This document shows positions 45,300 through 53,675 of a stretch of 64,000 bases of DNA, one piece after another. Source of the stretch: a virus; the IMG/VR virus record IMGVR_UViG_3300028559_000038, positions 1 to 64,000 of that record, one strand, 5' to 3'. Below the pieces are notes generated by a model, which saw only the letters and a program-made list of their open reading frames with translations, made no database searches and was not told the origin of the DNA. Numbering within the stretch: the first letter of the stretch is position 1; every line of letters begins with the position of its first letter. Position numbers and translations under genes: made by a program.

Positions 45300-45959
45300 T
45301 TATAACACATTCCATATGTTTGGATCGACATAGGCTAATTGTTTTGCTGGCGTAATGTCGTAAGCAATAGTTATCCTTGGTTTTTCTTCAAACCAATCAT
45401 CTCTTCCGTGAGGATGTCCTGTTTCTGAAATAATTGCTCTATTATTTTTATTAATATTTTCAAATATATTGTTTTCATCTCTATCTATTTTATAAAAAGT
45501 TGATGAAGGTTCTGCGTTTACGCAGTAATATCCATGAAACCATGGTACTCCTTGCCCATCTGAATGATCATGAAAATGGTATGGATTTTGTTTTGGATTT
45601 ACTCCTCCAAACGCATAAAATTTATCTACTGGAGATTCGTCTAAATTAAACCATCCATGAATAAAATATTGTTCTTTTTCAAAGTTAATTTCATAATATT
45701 CGCATGCAGTCTTTGTCAATTCTCTTAACGCTAACTGTAAATTATAAATTTCTGGATTAACAAAAGAAAAAATATTATAGTCTTTTACGCCTATCCTAGT
45801 CATAGCCCCTGGCAAAATTTTGAATTCTGCTAACTTTTCTTCTTTTAAATTTAAAACATTTTCTTTTAAAATTTTACTGTCCATCGTTATTAAAAAATCA
45901 TAAAGTTTTTGCAAGTCATTTTCTAAAAAAACATCAAAAAACTTATGTGGTTTTTTCAT
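45300..45959 (-). CDS. 2OG-Fe(II) oxygenase, FHGYY family, copy 2
   Basis: The 219-aa protein starts at ATG 45957-45959, overlapping the stop codon of copy 1 (ATGA). Motifs are YHFHDHSDGQGVPWFHGYY, CVNAEPSSTFYKI, SETGHPHGRDDW and PRITIAYDI. The His-x-His near HDH and the His of GHPH are candidate metal ligands, and the Arg of PRIT would bind 2-oxoglutarate. It is highly similar to copy 1, so the two look like a fairly recent tandem duplication. Confidence 0.78.
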   Translation of the reverse strand: MKKPHKFFDVFLENDLQKLYDFLITMDSKILKENVLNLKEEKLAEFKILPGAMTRIGVKDYNIFSFVNPEIYNLQLALRELTKTACEYYEINFEKEQYFIHGWFNLDESPVDKFYAFGGVNPKQNPYHFHDHSDGQGVPWFHGYYCVNAEPSSTFYKIDRDENNIFENINKNNRAIISETGHPHGRDDWFEEKPRITIAYDITPAKQLAYVDPNIWNVL

Positions 45960-46600
45960 GCTAATGGAATCCAATGTTGCTCCCACTCGTGCATTATTCC
46001 TCTAAATGGAATTACGTCGTAAGCAACTGTAATTCTTGGCCCATTCCAATCCCAATCACCCATAGCGTGTGGGTGTCCTGTTTCAGATAAAATAGCACGA
46101 TTGTTTTTATTTTCAATTGTTGCATTTTTGTCAAATACCTTGTAATGTGTTGATGAAGGCTCTGCGTTTACAGAATAATACCCATGAAACCATGGAGCAC
46201 CTTCTCCGCCGTGCTCGTGCCAATCTAACTTTCCACCATGAGTATAATTTACGTTAAACCAACCTTGAACCCAAAAATTTTCTTTTTCAAAATCAATTTT
46301 ATAGTATTCGCATGCTTCAAGAGTCATAGATCTAACCGACTTAAAAAGATTATGAATTGCTGGATGATAAAATTGAAAAACGTTATATTTGTTCCATTTA
46401 GAAGTGGTTATGCTACCTGAAGAGTCCCAAGCAGTTTTTTGATCATTGTCATTTTTTAATATTTGTCCAGATTCAATTCTTTCATATTGTTGCAAAAGAT
46501 AAGAAGATAGATCTTGAGTGTCGTTATTTAAATTTCTTTCAAAAAAACTATGAGGTATGATACTTTTACTTGTATTTTGAACATTATTATTGTCGTACAT
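45956..46600 (-). CDS. 2OG-Fe(II) oxygenase, FHGYY family, copy 1
   Basis: The 214-aa protein is the first gene of a three-gene tandem array. Motifs are LDWHEHGGEGAPWFHGYY, SVNAEPSSTHYKV, SETGHPHAMGDW and PRITVAYDV. The family resembles the 2OG-FeII-Oxy-5-like proteins that occur in phages and marine bacteria. AAAGGAAGTT precedes the ATG and TGATACAAT lies upstream at 46631-46639. Such phage oxygenases may modify proteins or cell-surface glycans; the target is not visible here. Confidence 0.78.
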   Translation of the reverse strand: MYDNNNVQNTSKSIIPHSFFERNLNNDTQDLSSYLLQQYERIESGQILKNDNDQKTAWDSSGSITTSKWNKYNVFQFYHPAIHNLFKSVRSMTLEACEYYKIDFEKENFWVQGWFNVNYTHGGKLDWHEHGGEGAPWFHGYYSVNAEPSSTHYKVFDKNATIENKNNRAILSETGHPHAMGDWDWNGPRITVAYDVIPFRGIMHEWEQHWIPLA

Positions 46601-46630
46601 AACTTCCTTTCTTAAATAGTAATGTAAACT

Positions 46631-46639
46631 ATTGTATCA
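46631..46639 (-). promoter_or_regulatory. Extended -10 promoter TGATACAAT of the oxygenase array
   Basis: TGATACAAT lies about 30 nt upstream of the start of the first oxygenase gene, with AAAGGAAG near the ATG. The 77-bp gap also holds an AT-rich palindrome near the end of the upstream fibre gene. Confidence 0.5.
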
Positions 46640-46677
46640 TAAAGAATTATTTTAACAAAAAATAATATATTATATTT

Positions 46678-47391
46678 TTATCTAAATGGTGGGGAGAAAC
46701 CAAATGGTGTGAATCCGAATGCTCCGAATGGAGTGAATCCGAATGCTCCAAATGGGGTGAATCCGAATGCTCCAAATGGTGCAAAACTAAAGGTAGTTGT
46801 TACGCTTGAAGATTGAGCAGATGTTCCTGAGTTACCATTAGCATTTGTTGCATAAACAGTGTATGTTTGTGCTGTTCCTGCTTCTTGACCAACTGCTACT
46901 GATGTAGATGCAGTTGATCCAGATTTACCATCACTTGATTGCCAAGTGTAACCAGTTATTGCTGATCCGCCATCTGCTGGTGCTGACCAGGAAACGTCAT
47001 CGCTATTTGCGCTTGGAGATGAAGCACTTGGTGCTGAAGGAGTTGCTGGCACAGTTGTTGCAGTGATACTACTAGATGCAGATGATGCTGGAGAGTTTCC
47101 AACAGCGTTGGTTGCAACTACTGTAAATGTGTAGGCTGTGTTTGATTGTAGACCAGTTACAGATATTGGAGAAGATGCTCCTGAAGCAGTATACGATCCT
47201 GGAGAGGATGTTACTGTAAAGGATGTAGCAGCAGGTGAATTTGCTGGCAAGGTAAATGTTACATCGGCCCGTCCATTATTAAATGCACGACCTGATCCAA
47301 CGTTTGTTGCTGATACTGATGTTGGTGCGTGTGGCTCCAAAAAGTCATTTGACGCCTGGGACTTTCTACCTGATTTTTTACCTGCTGCCAT
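46678..47391 (-). CDS. FN3-domain protein with Phe-Gly-Pro repeat tail
   Basis: The 237-aa protein has a basic N-terminus (AAGKKSGRKSQASN), two fibronectin type III-like domains (about residues 18-107 and 108-200, with LQSNTAYTFTVVATNAVGN and AQTYTVYATNANGNSG), and a tail of 8-residue repeats (FTPFGAFG) ending FSPPFR. The repeats are encoded by a 24-bp tandem repeat. The same tail occurs on a PASTA protein at 56045-56380. It lies just downstream of a fibre gene, so it is probably a fibre-associated or capsid-surface binding protein. Confidence 0.75.
   Translation of the reverse strand: MAAGKKSGRKSQASNDFLEPHAPTSVSATNVGSGRAFNNGRADVTFTLPANSPAATSFTVTSSPGSYTASGASSPISVTGLQSNTAYTFTVVATNAVGNSPASSASSSITATTVPATPSAPSASSPSANSDDVSWSAPADGGSAITGYTWQSSDGKSGSTASTSVAVGQEAGTAQTYTVYATNANGNSGTSAQSSSVTTTFSFAPFGAFGFTPFGAFGFTPFGAFGFTPFGFSPPFR
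46700..46787 (-). repeat. 24-bp tandem repeat encoding FTPFGAFG units
   Basis: About three and a half imperfect 24-bp units encode the repeated FTPFGAFG octapeptide at the C-terminus of the FN3 protein. Units differ by single bases at codon third positions, so the peptide is selected or recently duplicated. Approximate boundaries. Confidence 0.75.
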
Positions 47392-47414
47392 TATCTACTC
47401 CCTTAATTAGTTTT

Positions 47415-48842
47415 TTATGCTGAAAGATCGCCGAAGACTACCCAAGTATTTTCTGCTCTCTTAAATAAAGTTGCAGATGACCACTGAGTACGTAGTTTTA
47501 ATCCTGGTGTTGCGTTAACAGTAACTCCGCCAGCGCCTGCAATTGTAACTTGTCCAGTGTTAGTTTGTAGGATATCTAATGTAGTTCCTACTGGATAAGC
47601 AACTGCACTATTTAGTGGAATAGTTATTGTTGTTGCTGATACTGAATCTACCTCAATTAAAGAATCTCTTTCAGATGTGGCTGTAAGAGTGTATGAGGCA
47701 GTCTTAGAAATAATTGGTGTCCGTGAAGGAACGCCTTCCTTAGTCTGAGTTCCATCTGTAAATGCTACGCCTAATGCTGCAACTGTTACTGTTCCAGTAA
47801 ATGTTGGTGAATCAAGTGGTGCCTTTAGAGCAATTGCATTTGCAGTTGTTGTTGCAAAGTTAGCATCATCACCAAGGGCAGCAGCAAGTTCGTCAAGAGT
47901 GTTTAAAAGTTCTGGGGCTGCTGTGGTTAATATAGCAATTTCTTGCTGAACAAACTCTGTAGTAGCAATCTGTGTTGTATTAGTTGCTGTATTTGCAGTA
48001 GGTGCTGTTGGAGTGCCAGTAAGTGCTGCTGAAACCAACGGGGCATATGTACTTGATGCAGTTGCTGCAGCAAGTTTTGCTGAAAGATCTGATGTAAGGC
48101 CTGAAATCTTTGATTGATCAATTGCTGCTTCTGAATTAATATCAGAGTTTACAATTGTGTTGGCAGCAATCTTTGCAGATGTTACTGCGCTGTCTAGAAT
48201 CTTTGCAGAGGTTACTGCATCGTCTGCAATCTTTGCAGATGTTACTGCGTTAGAAGCAATTTTTCCTTCAGAAACAGATGAATCTGCTGGAGTTCTTGTA
48301 TCTGTTAATCTTGCATCATTTGTATAAACTAATGCTGCGGTGTTTGAAATTCCGTGAGCATTTAGCGTTAGATTAGCGTGAGTTGTAAGATTATTTGAAA
48401 GTGTTGATAACTCGCTAGTTGTATTTGCTTGACCTGTAGAAACTGTGTTGGCTAATGTATTGGCTACAGTTCTTATGTCGACATCTGCTGTTTCTAAAGC
48501 AGTTAAACGACTAGTTACGTTAGAAAAAGTATTTGTTACATATGCTGAATAACTCTGATCGTCTCCAATTGCTGCGGCTAATTCATTTAATGTGTTTAGT
48601 GTGCCAGGAGCGCCATCTATAAGATTTGATACTGCTGTATCAACTAATCCCTGAACTTCTGCTGAGTCAAAGACTACAGATGCATCTACGAAGTATTCTA
48701 GGCTGGTCCAAGCGCTTGAACCATTTCCTAATTTAAATTTATTTGTGTCAGTTTCAAAACCAATTTCACCTGCTGCTAGAGTTGGGTTTGCTGCAGTCCA
48801 TTGTGCTGCTGTTCCTCTGCGCTGTTGCATTCTTGTTGCCAT
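47415..48842 (-). CDS. Tail fibre protein (Mtd-like N-terminus)
   Basis: The 475-aa protein starts MATRMQQRRGTAAQWTAANP, then AAGEIGFETDTNKFKLGNG, the classic N-terminal domain of many phage receptor-binding proteins. The middle has repeats typical of trimeric fibres (AVTSAKIADDAVTSAKILD, and LLNTLDELAAALGDDANF). The C-terminal domain (about 380-475, LKLRTQWSSATLFKR) is shared with the protein at 56380-57000. AGAGGAGAAAT precedes the ATG. It probably forms part of the adsorption apparatus. Confidence 0.78.
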   Translation of the reverse strand: MATRMQQRRGTAAQWTAANPTLAAGEIGFETDTNKFKLGNGSSAWTSLEYFVDASVVFDSAEVQGLVDTAVSNLIDGAPGTLNTLNELAAAIGDDQSYSAYVTNTFSNVTSRLTALETADVDIRTVANTLANTVSTGQANTTSELSTLSNNLTTHANLTLNAHGISNTAALVYTNDARLTDTRTPADSSVSEGKIASNAVTSAKIADDAVTSAKILDSAVTSAKIAANTIVNSDINSEAAIDQSKISGLTSDLSAKLAAATASSTYAPLVSAALTGTPTAPTANTATNTTQIATTEFVQQEIAILTTAAPELLNTLDELAAALGDDANFATTTANAIALKAPLDSPTFTGTVTVAALGVAFTDGTQTKEGVPSRTPIISKTASYTLTATSERDSLIEVDSVSATTITIPLNSAVAYPVGTTLDILQTNTGQVTIAGAGGVTVNATPGLKLRTQWSSATLFKRAENTWVVFGDLSA

Positions 48843-48868
48843 TTATTTCTCCTCTTTGGGTTGATATA

Positions 48869-48877
48869 ATTATAACA
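48869..48877 (-). promoter_or_regulatory. Extended -10 promoter TGTTATAAT of fibre gene
   Basis: TGTTATAAT lies 26 nt upstream of the fibre ATG with AGAGGAG between, in the 43-bp gap after the upstream 151-aa gene. Confidence 0.5.
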
Positions 48878-48885
48878 GATTTATT

Positions 48886-49341
48886 TTAATTAAAATTATC
48901 TGTTGCACTTCCGCCATCATAAGTTAGTTCAAAAGATGCTGTTGATGGACTGCCTGCATCTTTGGGTGTACCCTGTGGTGCATTATAAAATCCACTAGAT
49001 ACAAATTGACTTACTATAAATCCAGTTCCATCAATTGATGTATCATGAATATGATCTGGAAGCGTTTGTGTATCATCAATAGATGCTTGGGTTATCCAAG
49101 ATCCATTGTAGTATACATTAACTCTAGAGGTTAGGGAATCAAACCACATGTCTCCATTGTCTGGAGATGCTGGTGCGGTATTTCCTACACTGATTCCTGA
49201 TGCAAGGCCGTCAACATAAGCCTTTGTTGCTGCATGTGTGCCTTCAGTAGGAGTGGCAACTGTTACCGTACCGCCAAAAATGGCGCCATTAGTAACGGCA
49301 AGACCATTTTTTATTTTAAAGTCTTTATTGACAGTTGCCAT
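48886..49341 (-). CDS. Fibre-associated protein with shared N-terminal anchor
   Basis: The 151-aa protein starts MATVNKDFKIKNGLAVTNGA. The N-terminus is nearly the same as that of the 400-aa protein just upstream (MATVVKNFKVKNGLVVEGA), so the two share a virion-attachment segment. The rest holds VATPTEGTHAATKAYVDGLA and GDMWFDSLTSRVNVYYNGSW, which are common in phage fibres. AAAGAGGAGAAAT precedes the ATG. Confidence 0.7.
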   Translation of the reverse strand: MATVNKDFKIKNGLAVTNGAIFGGTVTVATPTEGTHAATKAYVDGLASGISVGNTAPASPDNGDMWFDSLTSRVNVYYNGSWITQASIDDTQTLPDHIHDTSIDGTGFIVSQFVSSGFYNAPQGTPKDAGSPSTASFELTYDGGSATDNFN

Positions 49342-49374
49342 TTATTTCTCCTCTTTTAATTGTTTTTGTTTTTA

Positions 49375-50577
49375 TTAAGCAAGCACTGTTCCAACAACTG
49401 AGATAGTTGATGTATTGTTTGCTGTTGTAACTAGAACTCTAACATTGTTACCAGAAACATCTGCTGTAACTGATCCAAGAGAACCGTTTGTACCTACCAT
49501 CGCATATTCTGTAATTGCAACGTTGTCTGCTGTATCAAGTGTTAAAACAACCTTTGAAACATCTGTGTGAGAGCCGTTAGCAATCTTGACCAAGAACTCA
49601 CCAGATCGGTAAGTAGCCTTAGGCCATGAATAAACTACGTTTGCTGCACTTGCTGTAGGAATGCTTGCAGTTGCTGCAACATTCTTAGCAAGTGAGTTTA
49701 ATGCAACTTCTGTAAAGTTCGGAGTTACTGCTTCTAAAGCAGTTACTGCACGAGCATTTGAGAAGTATAGATTTGAAGAACCTTCAACAAGGTTATCTGT
49801 GTTAGAATCTGCTACACCGTTTTCTGCAGTAATAGTAAGTCCTGAACCTGAACCTGTGATGGTAATGTTTGTAAGAGTTGCACCAGTTAACAACTCTGCT
49901 GCTGATGTTTTTGCACGAGCATTTGAGAAGTAAAGGTTTGTACCTTCTGATACATCATCTGTATCAAGACCAGATACGGCAATTGTATTTCCTGTAATAG
50001 AAATGTTTTCTCCTGCAGTTAAAGTATTTTGCTTTAATGCAACTGAGTTAGTAAGTGTTGTTGCAAAGTTAGCATCGTCACCAATCGCTGCTGCCAACTC
50101 ATTAAGAGTGTTAAGCAATGCTGGGGCTGAATCTACAAGTGATGCTATAGAGTTGTCTGTATATGATCCTGCGTATGCAATAGCATTTGCATATGCTGAA
50201 GAGGCTTGTGAGGCTGCGGTACCTGCTGCATCGTATGATGCTGCTGTTGCTTCCTGGGCACGAGCATTTGAGAAGTAAAGATTTGTGGTTCCTTCTACAA
50301 GATCGTTGGTATCAAAGTTAGAAATATCTGATACTGTACCTGTGACGGAACCAATTAGGTCTGCTGTAATTACGTTTGCAGCAAAGTTTTTATTTGCATC
50401 ACGAAGAACGATAGCGTTTGCTACTGAACTTGAATTTGCTACTCCACCAACTAAACCCTGAATGTAAGTTGTGTCTGATGCTGATTTTGTTAAAATATCA
50501 AAATTGTTTACTGTTGCGGTTGCGCCTTCAACAACTAAACCATTTTTTACTTTAAAGTTTTTTACTACGGTTGCCAT
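49375..50577 (-). CDS. Tail fibre protein with LYFSNARA repeats
   Basis: The 400-aa protein has the MATV...FK.KNGL N-terminal anchor, then three copies of a NLYFSNARA motif (encoded near 50255-50290, 49905-49945 and 49745-49790). It also has the LLNTLNELAAAIGDDANFA motif seen in other fibres in this window. The C-terminal region is beta-rich (YRSGEFLVKIANGSHTDVSK). The repeats are short fibre-shaft repeats known from many phage tail fibres. Function in adsorption inferred. Confidence 0.75.
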   Translation of the reverse strand: MATVVKNFKVKNGLVVEGATATVNNFDILTKSASDTTYIQGLVGGVANSSSVANAIVLRDANKNFAANVITADLIGSVTGTVSDISNFDTNDLVEGTTNLYFSNARAQEATAASYDAAGTAASQASSAYANAIAYAGSYTDNSIASLVDSAPALLNTLNELAAAIGDDANFATTLTNSVALKQNTLTAGENISITGNTIAVSGLDTDDVSEGTNLYFSNARAKTSAAELLTGATLTNITITGSGSGLTITAENGVADSNTDNLVEGSSNLYFSNARAVTALEAVTPNFTEVALNSLAKNVAATASIPTASAANVVYSWPKATYRSGEFLVKIANGSHTDVSKVVLTLDTADNVAITEYAMVGTNGSLGSVTADVSGNNVRVLVTTANNTSTISVVGTVLA

Positions 50578-50591
50578 TTTTTATCTCCTAG

Positions 50592-51038
50592 TTAGGCCTT
50601 TAATCCTATACGTGCATAACGTACAGTGATTGGGGTTATTCCTCCGACAGGGGTTACAGTGATTGACACTGTAGTTCCTGCTTTAGAGACGCTAATGGTT
50701 CCAATATTCCCATTTGTGTCAATAGTTCCATATTCGCTGACATTTATATCTGTACCGTCAACTAATATTGTCATCTCTGTGGCAAAGTATTTATTATCGC
50801 CAGCAGAAGTCTTTGCGATGGAGATAATGTATTTAACCATTCTCCATTCAGTGGAAAGAAAACTGTCAATTACTGTTGCGCTTTCAATTCCGTAAATTGT
50901 TGAATCATTATTACCTGAAGATCCAATCGAAGTGGCTTGAGAAGCCGTGGTGTCAATAAGTTTCTCGTAATCAGTCTGTGTGGGACGATCACCAGTTTGA
51001 AATAATCCTTTTAAAGTTCCGATAGTTATGATTGCCAT
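50592..51038 (-). CDS. Putative fibre/baseplate protein, leaderless
   Basis: The 148-aa protein is beta-rich. It shares a C-terminal style with the 400-aa fibre next to it (AEYGTIDTNGNIGTISVS against YAMVGTNGSLGSVTADVS), so the two may share a domain. TGTTATAAT ends exactly 6 nt before the ATG, with no room for a Shine-Dalgarno, suggesting a leaderless transcript. Role inferred from context in the fibre cluster. Confidence 0.65.
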   Translation of the reverse strand: MAIITIGTLKGLFQTGDRPTQTDYEKLIDTTASQATSIGSSGNNDSTIYGIESATVIDSFLSTEWRMVKYIISIAKTSAGDNKYFATEMTILVDGTDINVSEYGTIDTNGNIGTISVSKAGTTVSITVTPVGGITPITVRYARIGLKA

Positions 51039-51044
51039 GGCTTT

Positions 51045-51053
51045 ATTATAACA
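51045..51053 (-). promoter_or_regulatory. Extended -10 promoter TGTTATAAT, leaderless
   Basis: TGTTATAAT is separated from the ATG at 51036-51038 by exactly 6 nt, which puts the transcription start at the start codon. Confidence 0.6.
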
Positions 51054-51061
51054 TTATTTTT

Positions 51062-51625
51062 TTAAACTTTTTGAATCCAAACCTGATAATTTTTAACCAA
51101 CAACTTGAACTGATTTTTAAAGTTATTTAAGAACATATCAATGCCTTTTTTGGGTTGTAAGTCTAAATTATTAGTTTCATCCTCCCATAGGTAATCGTCA
51201 AAAGCCAAGACTCCACCCCGTTTTAAAAGCGGGAAAGAATTAATTGCATCTTGATAAACTGCTTCCGCTGTATGGTCTCCGTCAATATATATAAAGTCAA
51301 ATTCCTCAGTGCAAATTTTTAAATATGAAACACTGGGACTTTTGTGTTTTTTAATATTAGGAAACTTAGACATTCTTTTATCATAAAAAGATTCTAAATC
51401 AAACCAATCAAAACTCTTATGAACAGATTCTTCAGAACCTTCCCAAGTATCAACATCGTTTAAATAAGATGTTTTATCTGTAAGTATATTTTCTAATATC
51501 CATTCTGAGGCATCTCCAGTGTATGCCCCTATCTGTAAAAAATTAAGGTTTGGGATTTGTTTATATTGGCTTAAAAAATATTCAAAATTTTTAGTGTGTG
51601 GCCTAAACCAATTAGGATATTCCAT
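51062..51625 (-). CDS. SAM-dependent methyltransferase
   Basis: The 187-aa protein has Rossmann-type methyltransferase motifs: FLQIGAYTGDASEWIL (motif I, SAM binding), then EFDFIYIDGDHTAEAVYQD, and the late GGVLAFDDYLW. The DGDH motif is characteristic of the Methyltransf_24-like group, which methylates small molecules or sugars. It overlaps a GT25 glycosyltransferase gene by 14 bases and a second glycosyltransferase lies just upstream, so methylation of a glycan is the likeliest role. Confidence 0.82.
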   Translation of the reverse strand: MEYPNWFRPHTKNFEYFLSQYKQIPNLNFLQIGAYTGDASEWILENILTDKTSYLNDVDTWEGSEESVHKSFDWFDLESFYDKRMSKFPNIKKHKSPSVSYLKICTEEFDFIYIDGDHTAEAVYQDAINSFPLLKRGGVLAFDDYLWEDETNNLDLQPKKGIDMFLNNFKNQFKLLVKNYQVWIQKV

Positions 51626-52349
51626 ATTTTTCCCAGTAAGAAACTACATCTTTCCTTGATTTGTAATGTATCCCGTCCGGATTTTCTTTATCTTCTTTGG
51701 TATTGTTAGCAGCAGTAATTGATGTTTCAAAATCTACAGAATAGGTAAACAATGGTTTTGAATAACACTTTGCGTCTCCATAAATAATAAAATCTGCTAA
51801 GGCTGTATAATTTTTGGGTAACACATATTTATCATCAATAAAGTATTTGTCTATTAACTGCTTTGCTCTTTGTCTTGTAATTAAATAACATGCTGCTGAC
51901 CAATCTCTGTGCTCTTTAATATGCAAAGAAGTATTAACATTAAAATTATGAATTATACAAAATTGCAATATATCATATTTCTTTTTTATTGAATCTACAA
52001 ACTCTTTAAATGTAAAATTCCAATACTTTACAGTTTCAAAACTTAAATCATCTTCAATTATAATTGCATACTCAGAGTCAGAAGTTTCAAACCATTCTTT
52101 TATTGTGTTAAGATGTGAAACTGTTGCTCCCAATTCTGAATTAGATAAAGATAAAGAGTCTCTTTCAAATACCAAATTTGACCAGTCTGCGGTTTCTCCA
52201 TGAGTGGCCTCTATAACTTTATAATTTAAAAGATCGTTTTCTTTTAATTGTCCTTCTATATAATTTAACCTATCTGTTCTTGATTTTAAATTAATAACGT
52301 ATATTGGGCCAAAGCCATCTAATTTATTTAAACCAGTATGTTCCAACAT
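51612..52349 (-). CDS. Glycosyltransferase family 25-like protein
   Basis: The 245-aa protein has the GT25 layout: PIYVINLKSRTDRLNYIEG at the N-terminus, ELGATVSHLNTIKEW, then EYAIIIEDDLSFE, where the acidic residues bind metal and nucleotide sugar. Family members add galactose or glucose to lipopolysaccharide or to hydroxylated collagen. It overlaps the upstream glycosyltransferase gene by 26 bases. It may glycosylate phage fibres or host surface polymers. Confidence 0.82.
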   Translation of the reverse strand: MLEHTGLNKLDGFGPIYVINLKSRTDRLNYIEGQLKENDLLNYKVIEATHGETADWSNLVFERDSLSLSNSELGATVSHLNTIKEWFETSDSEYAIIIEDDLSFETVKYWNFTFKEFVDSIKKKYDILQFCIIHNFNVNTSLHIKEHRDWSAACYLITRQRAKQLIDKYFIDDKYVLPKNYTALADFIIYGDAKCYSKPLFTYSVDFETSITAANNTKEDKENPDGIHYKSRKDVVSYWEKYGIS

Positions 52350-53037
52350 GCTCCACCTTTACGTAAGGGGCAAGATAAACTTTGCCACCGCTTTCTTTCC
52401 AAAGTTTACAGAAATAATAATCTTCAGATAAAAGTCTTTCGTTGTCTTCGTCTACAATTGCTTGCCAAAAATCATAAATAGGATCTCCAAATTTAATGTT
52501 TCCTATTTGGGTTTGATCACAGCGATATTGTCTAACATTTTTTTTAATTGTTTCAAAAACATTTCTAGAAATTAACATTAAGCCAGTTCCTATATAATCA
52601 ACCTCTACTAAAAGATTTGGGTTTTCTTTTAATTTTACTTTTTGATCTGGGCTTATGTTTACGTTATAAATTGCTGTATGTTTTTCTAAATTTGGCTCGT
52701 CGTTTTTTGCTGCTGCTCTAACACGATCCCAATTAATTCCTTTCATTGGAACGGGGGCTGCAACCAAATCTACGCCCTCATTAACCATTCTTAAAACACC
52801 TACAGAGTCAAAACCTTCATCCGCATCAATAAACAACAAGTAATCACTATTTGTTCTTAAAAAGGTTTCTGTTAATACGTTTCTGGCTCTTGTAATTAAA
52901 GACTCATTTGCAATGTCTATAAAGTTTGCTGAATGCCCAGCGTCTGACAAAGTTTTTATTAACACTAACATACTCTTCATGTATACCCCAGTACACATTC
53001 CACCATACATCGGTGTTGCAATTGTAATATGTGCCAT
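52324..53037 (-). CDS. GT-A-fold glycosyltransferase
   Basis: The 237-aa protein has a GT2-like Rossmann start (ITIATPMYGGMCTGVYMKS), the DxD motif in YLLFIDADEGFDS, and further EGVDLVAAPVPMK and LSEDYYFCKLWKESGG. It is similar to glycosyltransferases found in cyanophages and actinophages. It is the first gene of a three-gene glycan-modifying run (two glycosyltransferases and one methyltransferase). Substrates are not determinable from sequence. Confidence 0.8.
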   Translation of the reverse strand: MAHITIATPMYGGMCTGVYMKSMLVLIKTLSDAGHSANFIDIANESLITRARNVLTETFLRTNSDYLLFIDADEGFDSVGVLRMVNEGVDLVAAPVPMKGINWDRVRAAAKNDEPNLEKHTAIYNVNISPDQKVKLKENPNLLVEVDYIGTGLMLISRNVFETIKKNVRQYRCDQTQIGNIKFGDPIYDFWQAIVDEDNERLLSEDYYFCKLWKESGGKVYLAPYVKVEHVGTYWFK

Positions 53038-53048
53038 ACACTTCCTAT

Positions 53049-53249
53049 CTATAAGATGTAGTTACTGTATCCGATTACTTGCAGTGGAATTGGAGGTGGG
53101 TTTCCTACCCCAAATCCCTCAACACCAATGCTTGTAAAACGAACTCTAAAAGGTAATACTTCATTTATTAAAACAATACTTGGGTAATTTGCTAACTTGA
53201 TTTTTTTTGTTTTTACGGGTGTTTTGTTTTTTAATACTGCAGCGGACAT
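53049..53249 (-). CDS. Hypothetical small protein coupled to BppU-like gene
   Basis: The 66-aa protein starts with TAATG overlap at the stop of the 136-aa gene. It is basic at the N-terminus (VLKNKTPVKTKKIKLANYPS) and then beta-rich with a Pro-rich C-terminal half (GNPPPIPLQVIGYSN). A 32-aa peptide holds the same position after another paralogue at 59254-59352, so a small gene after a BppU-like gene is a recurrent arrangement here. Confidence 0.65.
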   Translation of the reverse strand: MSAAVLKNKTPVKTKKIKLANYPSIVLINEVLPFRVRFTSIGVEGFGVGNPPPIPLQVIGYSNYIL

Positions 53250-53659
53250 TAGTCTGTGACATCCTCAAGGACAACTAAACTTCCTTGAGCGACAGTCCAA
53301 ACTTGAACACTTCCTGCAGAAGACAACTGTATATCAAAAATATCTCCAGTTCGCAAGGATACTGATTCTGCTGCAGTTAAGGAAACAGTAAACTCACCTG
53401 GCAAGTCATCTGCATCACGAATTGGTGTTAATGCCATAATTGTTACGGCATCATCTGTAATTTTTCCTAAATTTGCTGCAAGGTTTGGGCGTTTAATCTT
53501 CATTGCAATTGTCCAGTCTGCAATAGTTAATGGACTTTTTGCATCATCAGTCACATAAACTTTAAATGCCGATGTGTCTCCTTTTACAAAAGTCCAAACC
53601 ACTGTTGGTGGTTTTTCTCCAACATCATATTCTTTATTTCTGCTTCTTGTTGTTGCCAT
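53249..53659 (-). CDS. BppU-like N-terminal domain protein, leaderless
   Basis: The 136-aa protein has the order WTFVKGDTSAFKVYVTD, DWTIAMKIKRP, then GEFTVSLTAAES and QVWTVAQGSLVV. It resembles the Ig-like domain found at the base of baseplate upper proteins. Two paralogues occur at 58070-58420 and 59352-59729. TGTTATAAT ends exactly 6 nt before the ATG, suggesting a leaderless transcript. Confidence 0.68.
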   Translation of the reverse strand: MATTRSRNKEYDVGEKPPTVVWTFVKGDTSAFKVYVTDDAKSPLTIADWTIAMKIKRPNLAANLGKITDDAVTIMALTPIRDADDLPGEFTVSLTAAESVSLRTGDIFDIQLSSAGSVQVWTVAQGSLVVLEDVTD

Positions 53660-53665
53660 GATTTA

Positions 53666-53674
53666 ATTATAACA
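53666..53674 (-). promoter_or_regulatory. Extended -10 promoter TGTTATAAT, leaderless
   Basis: TGTTATAAT lies exactly 6 nt before the ATG at 53657-53659, with no Shine-Dalgarno between. Confidence 0.6.
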
Positions 53675-53675
53675 C

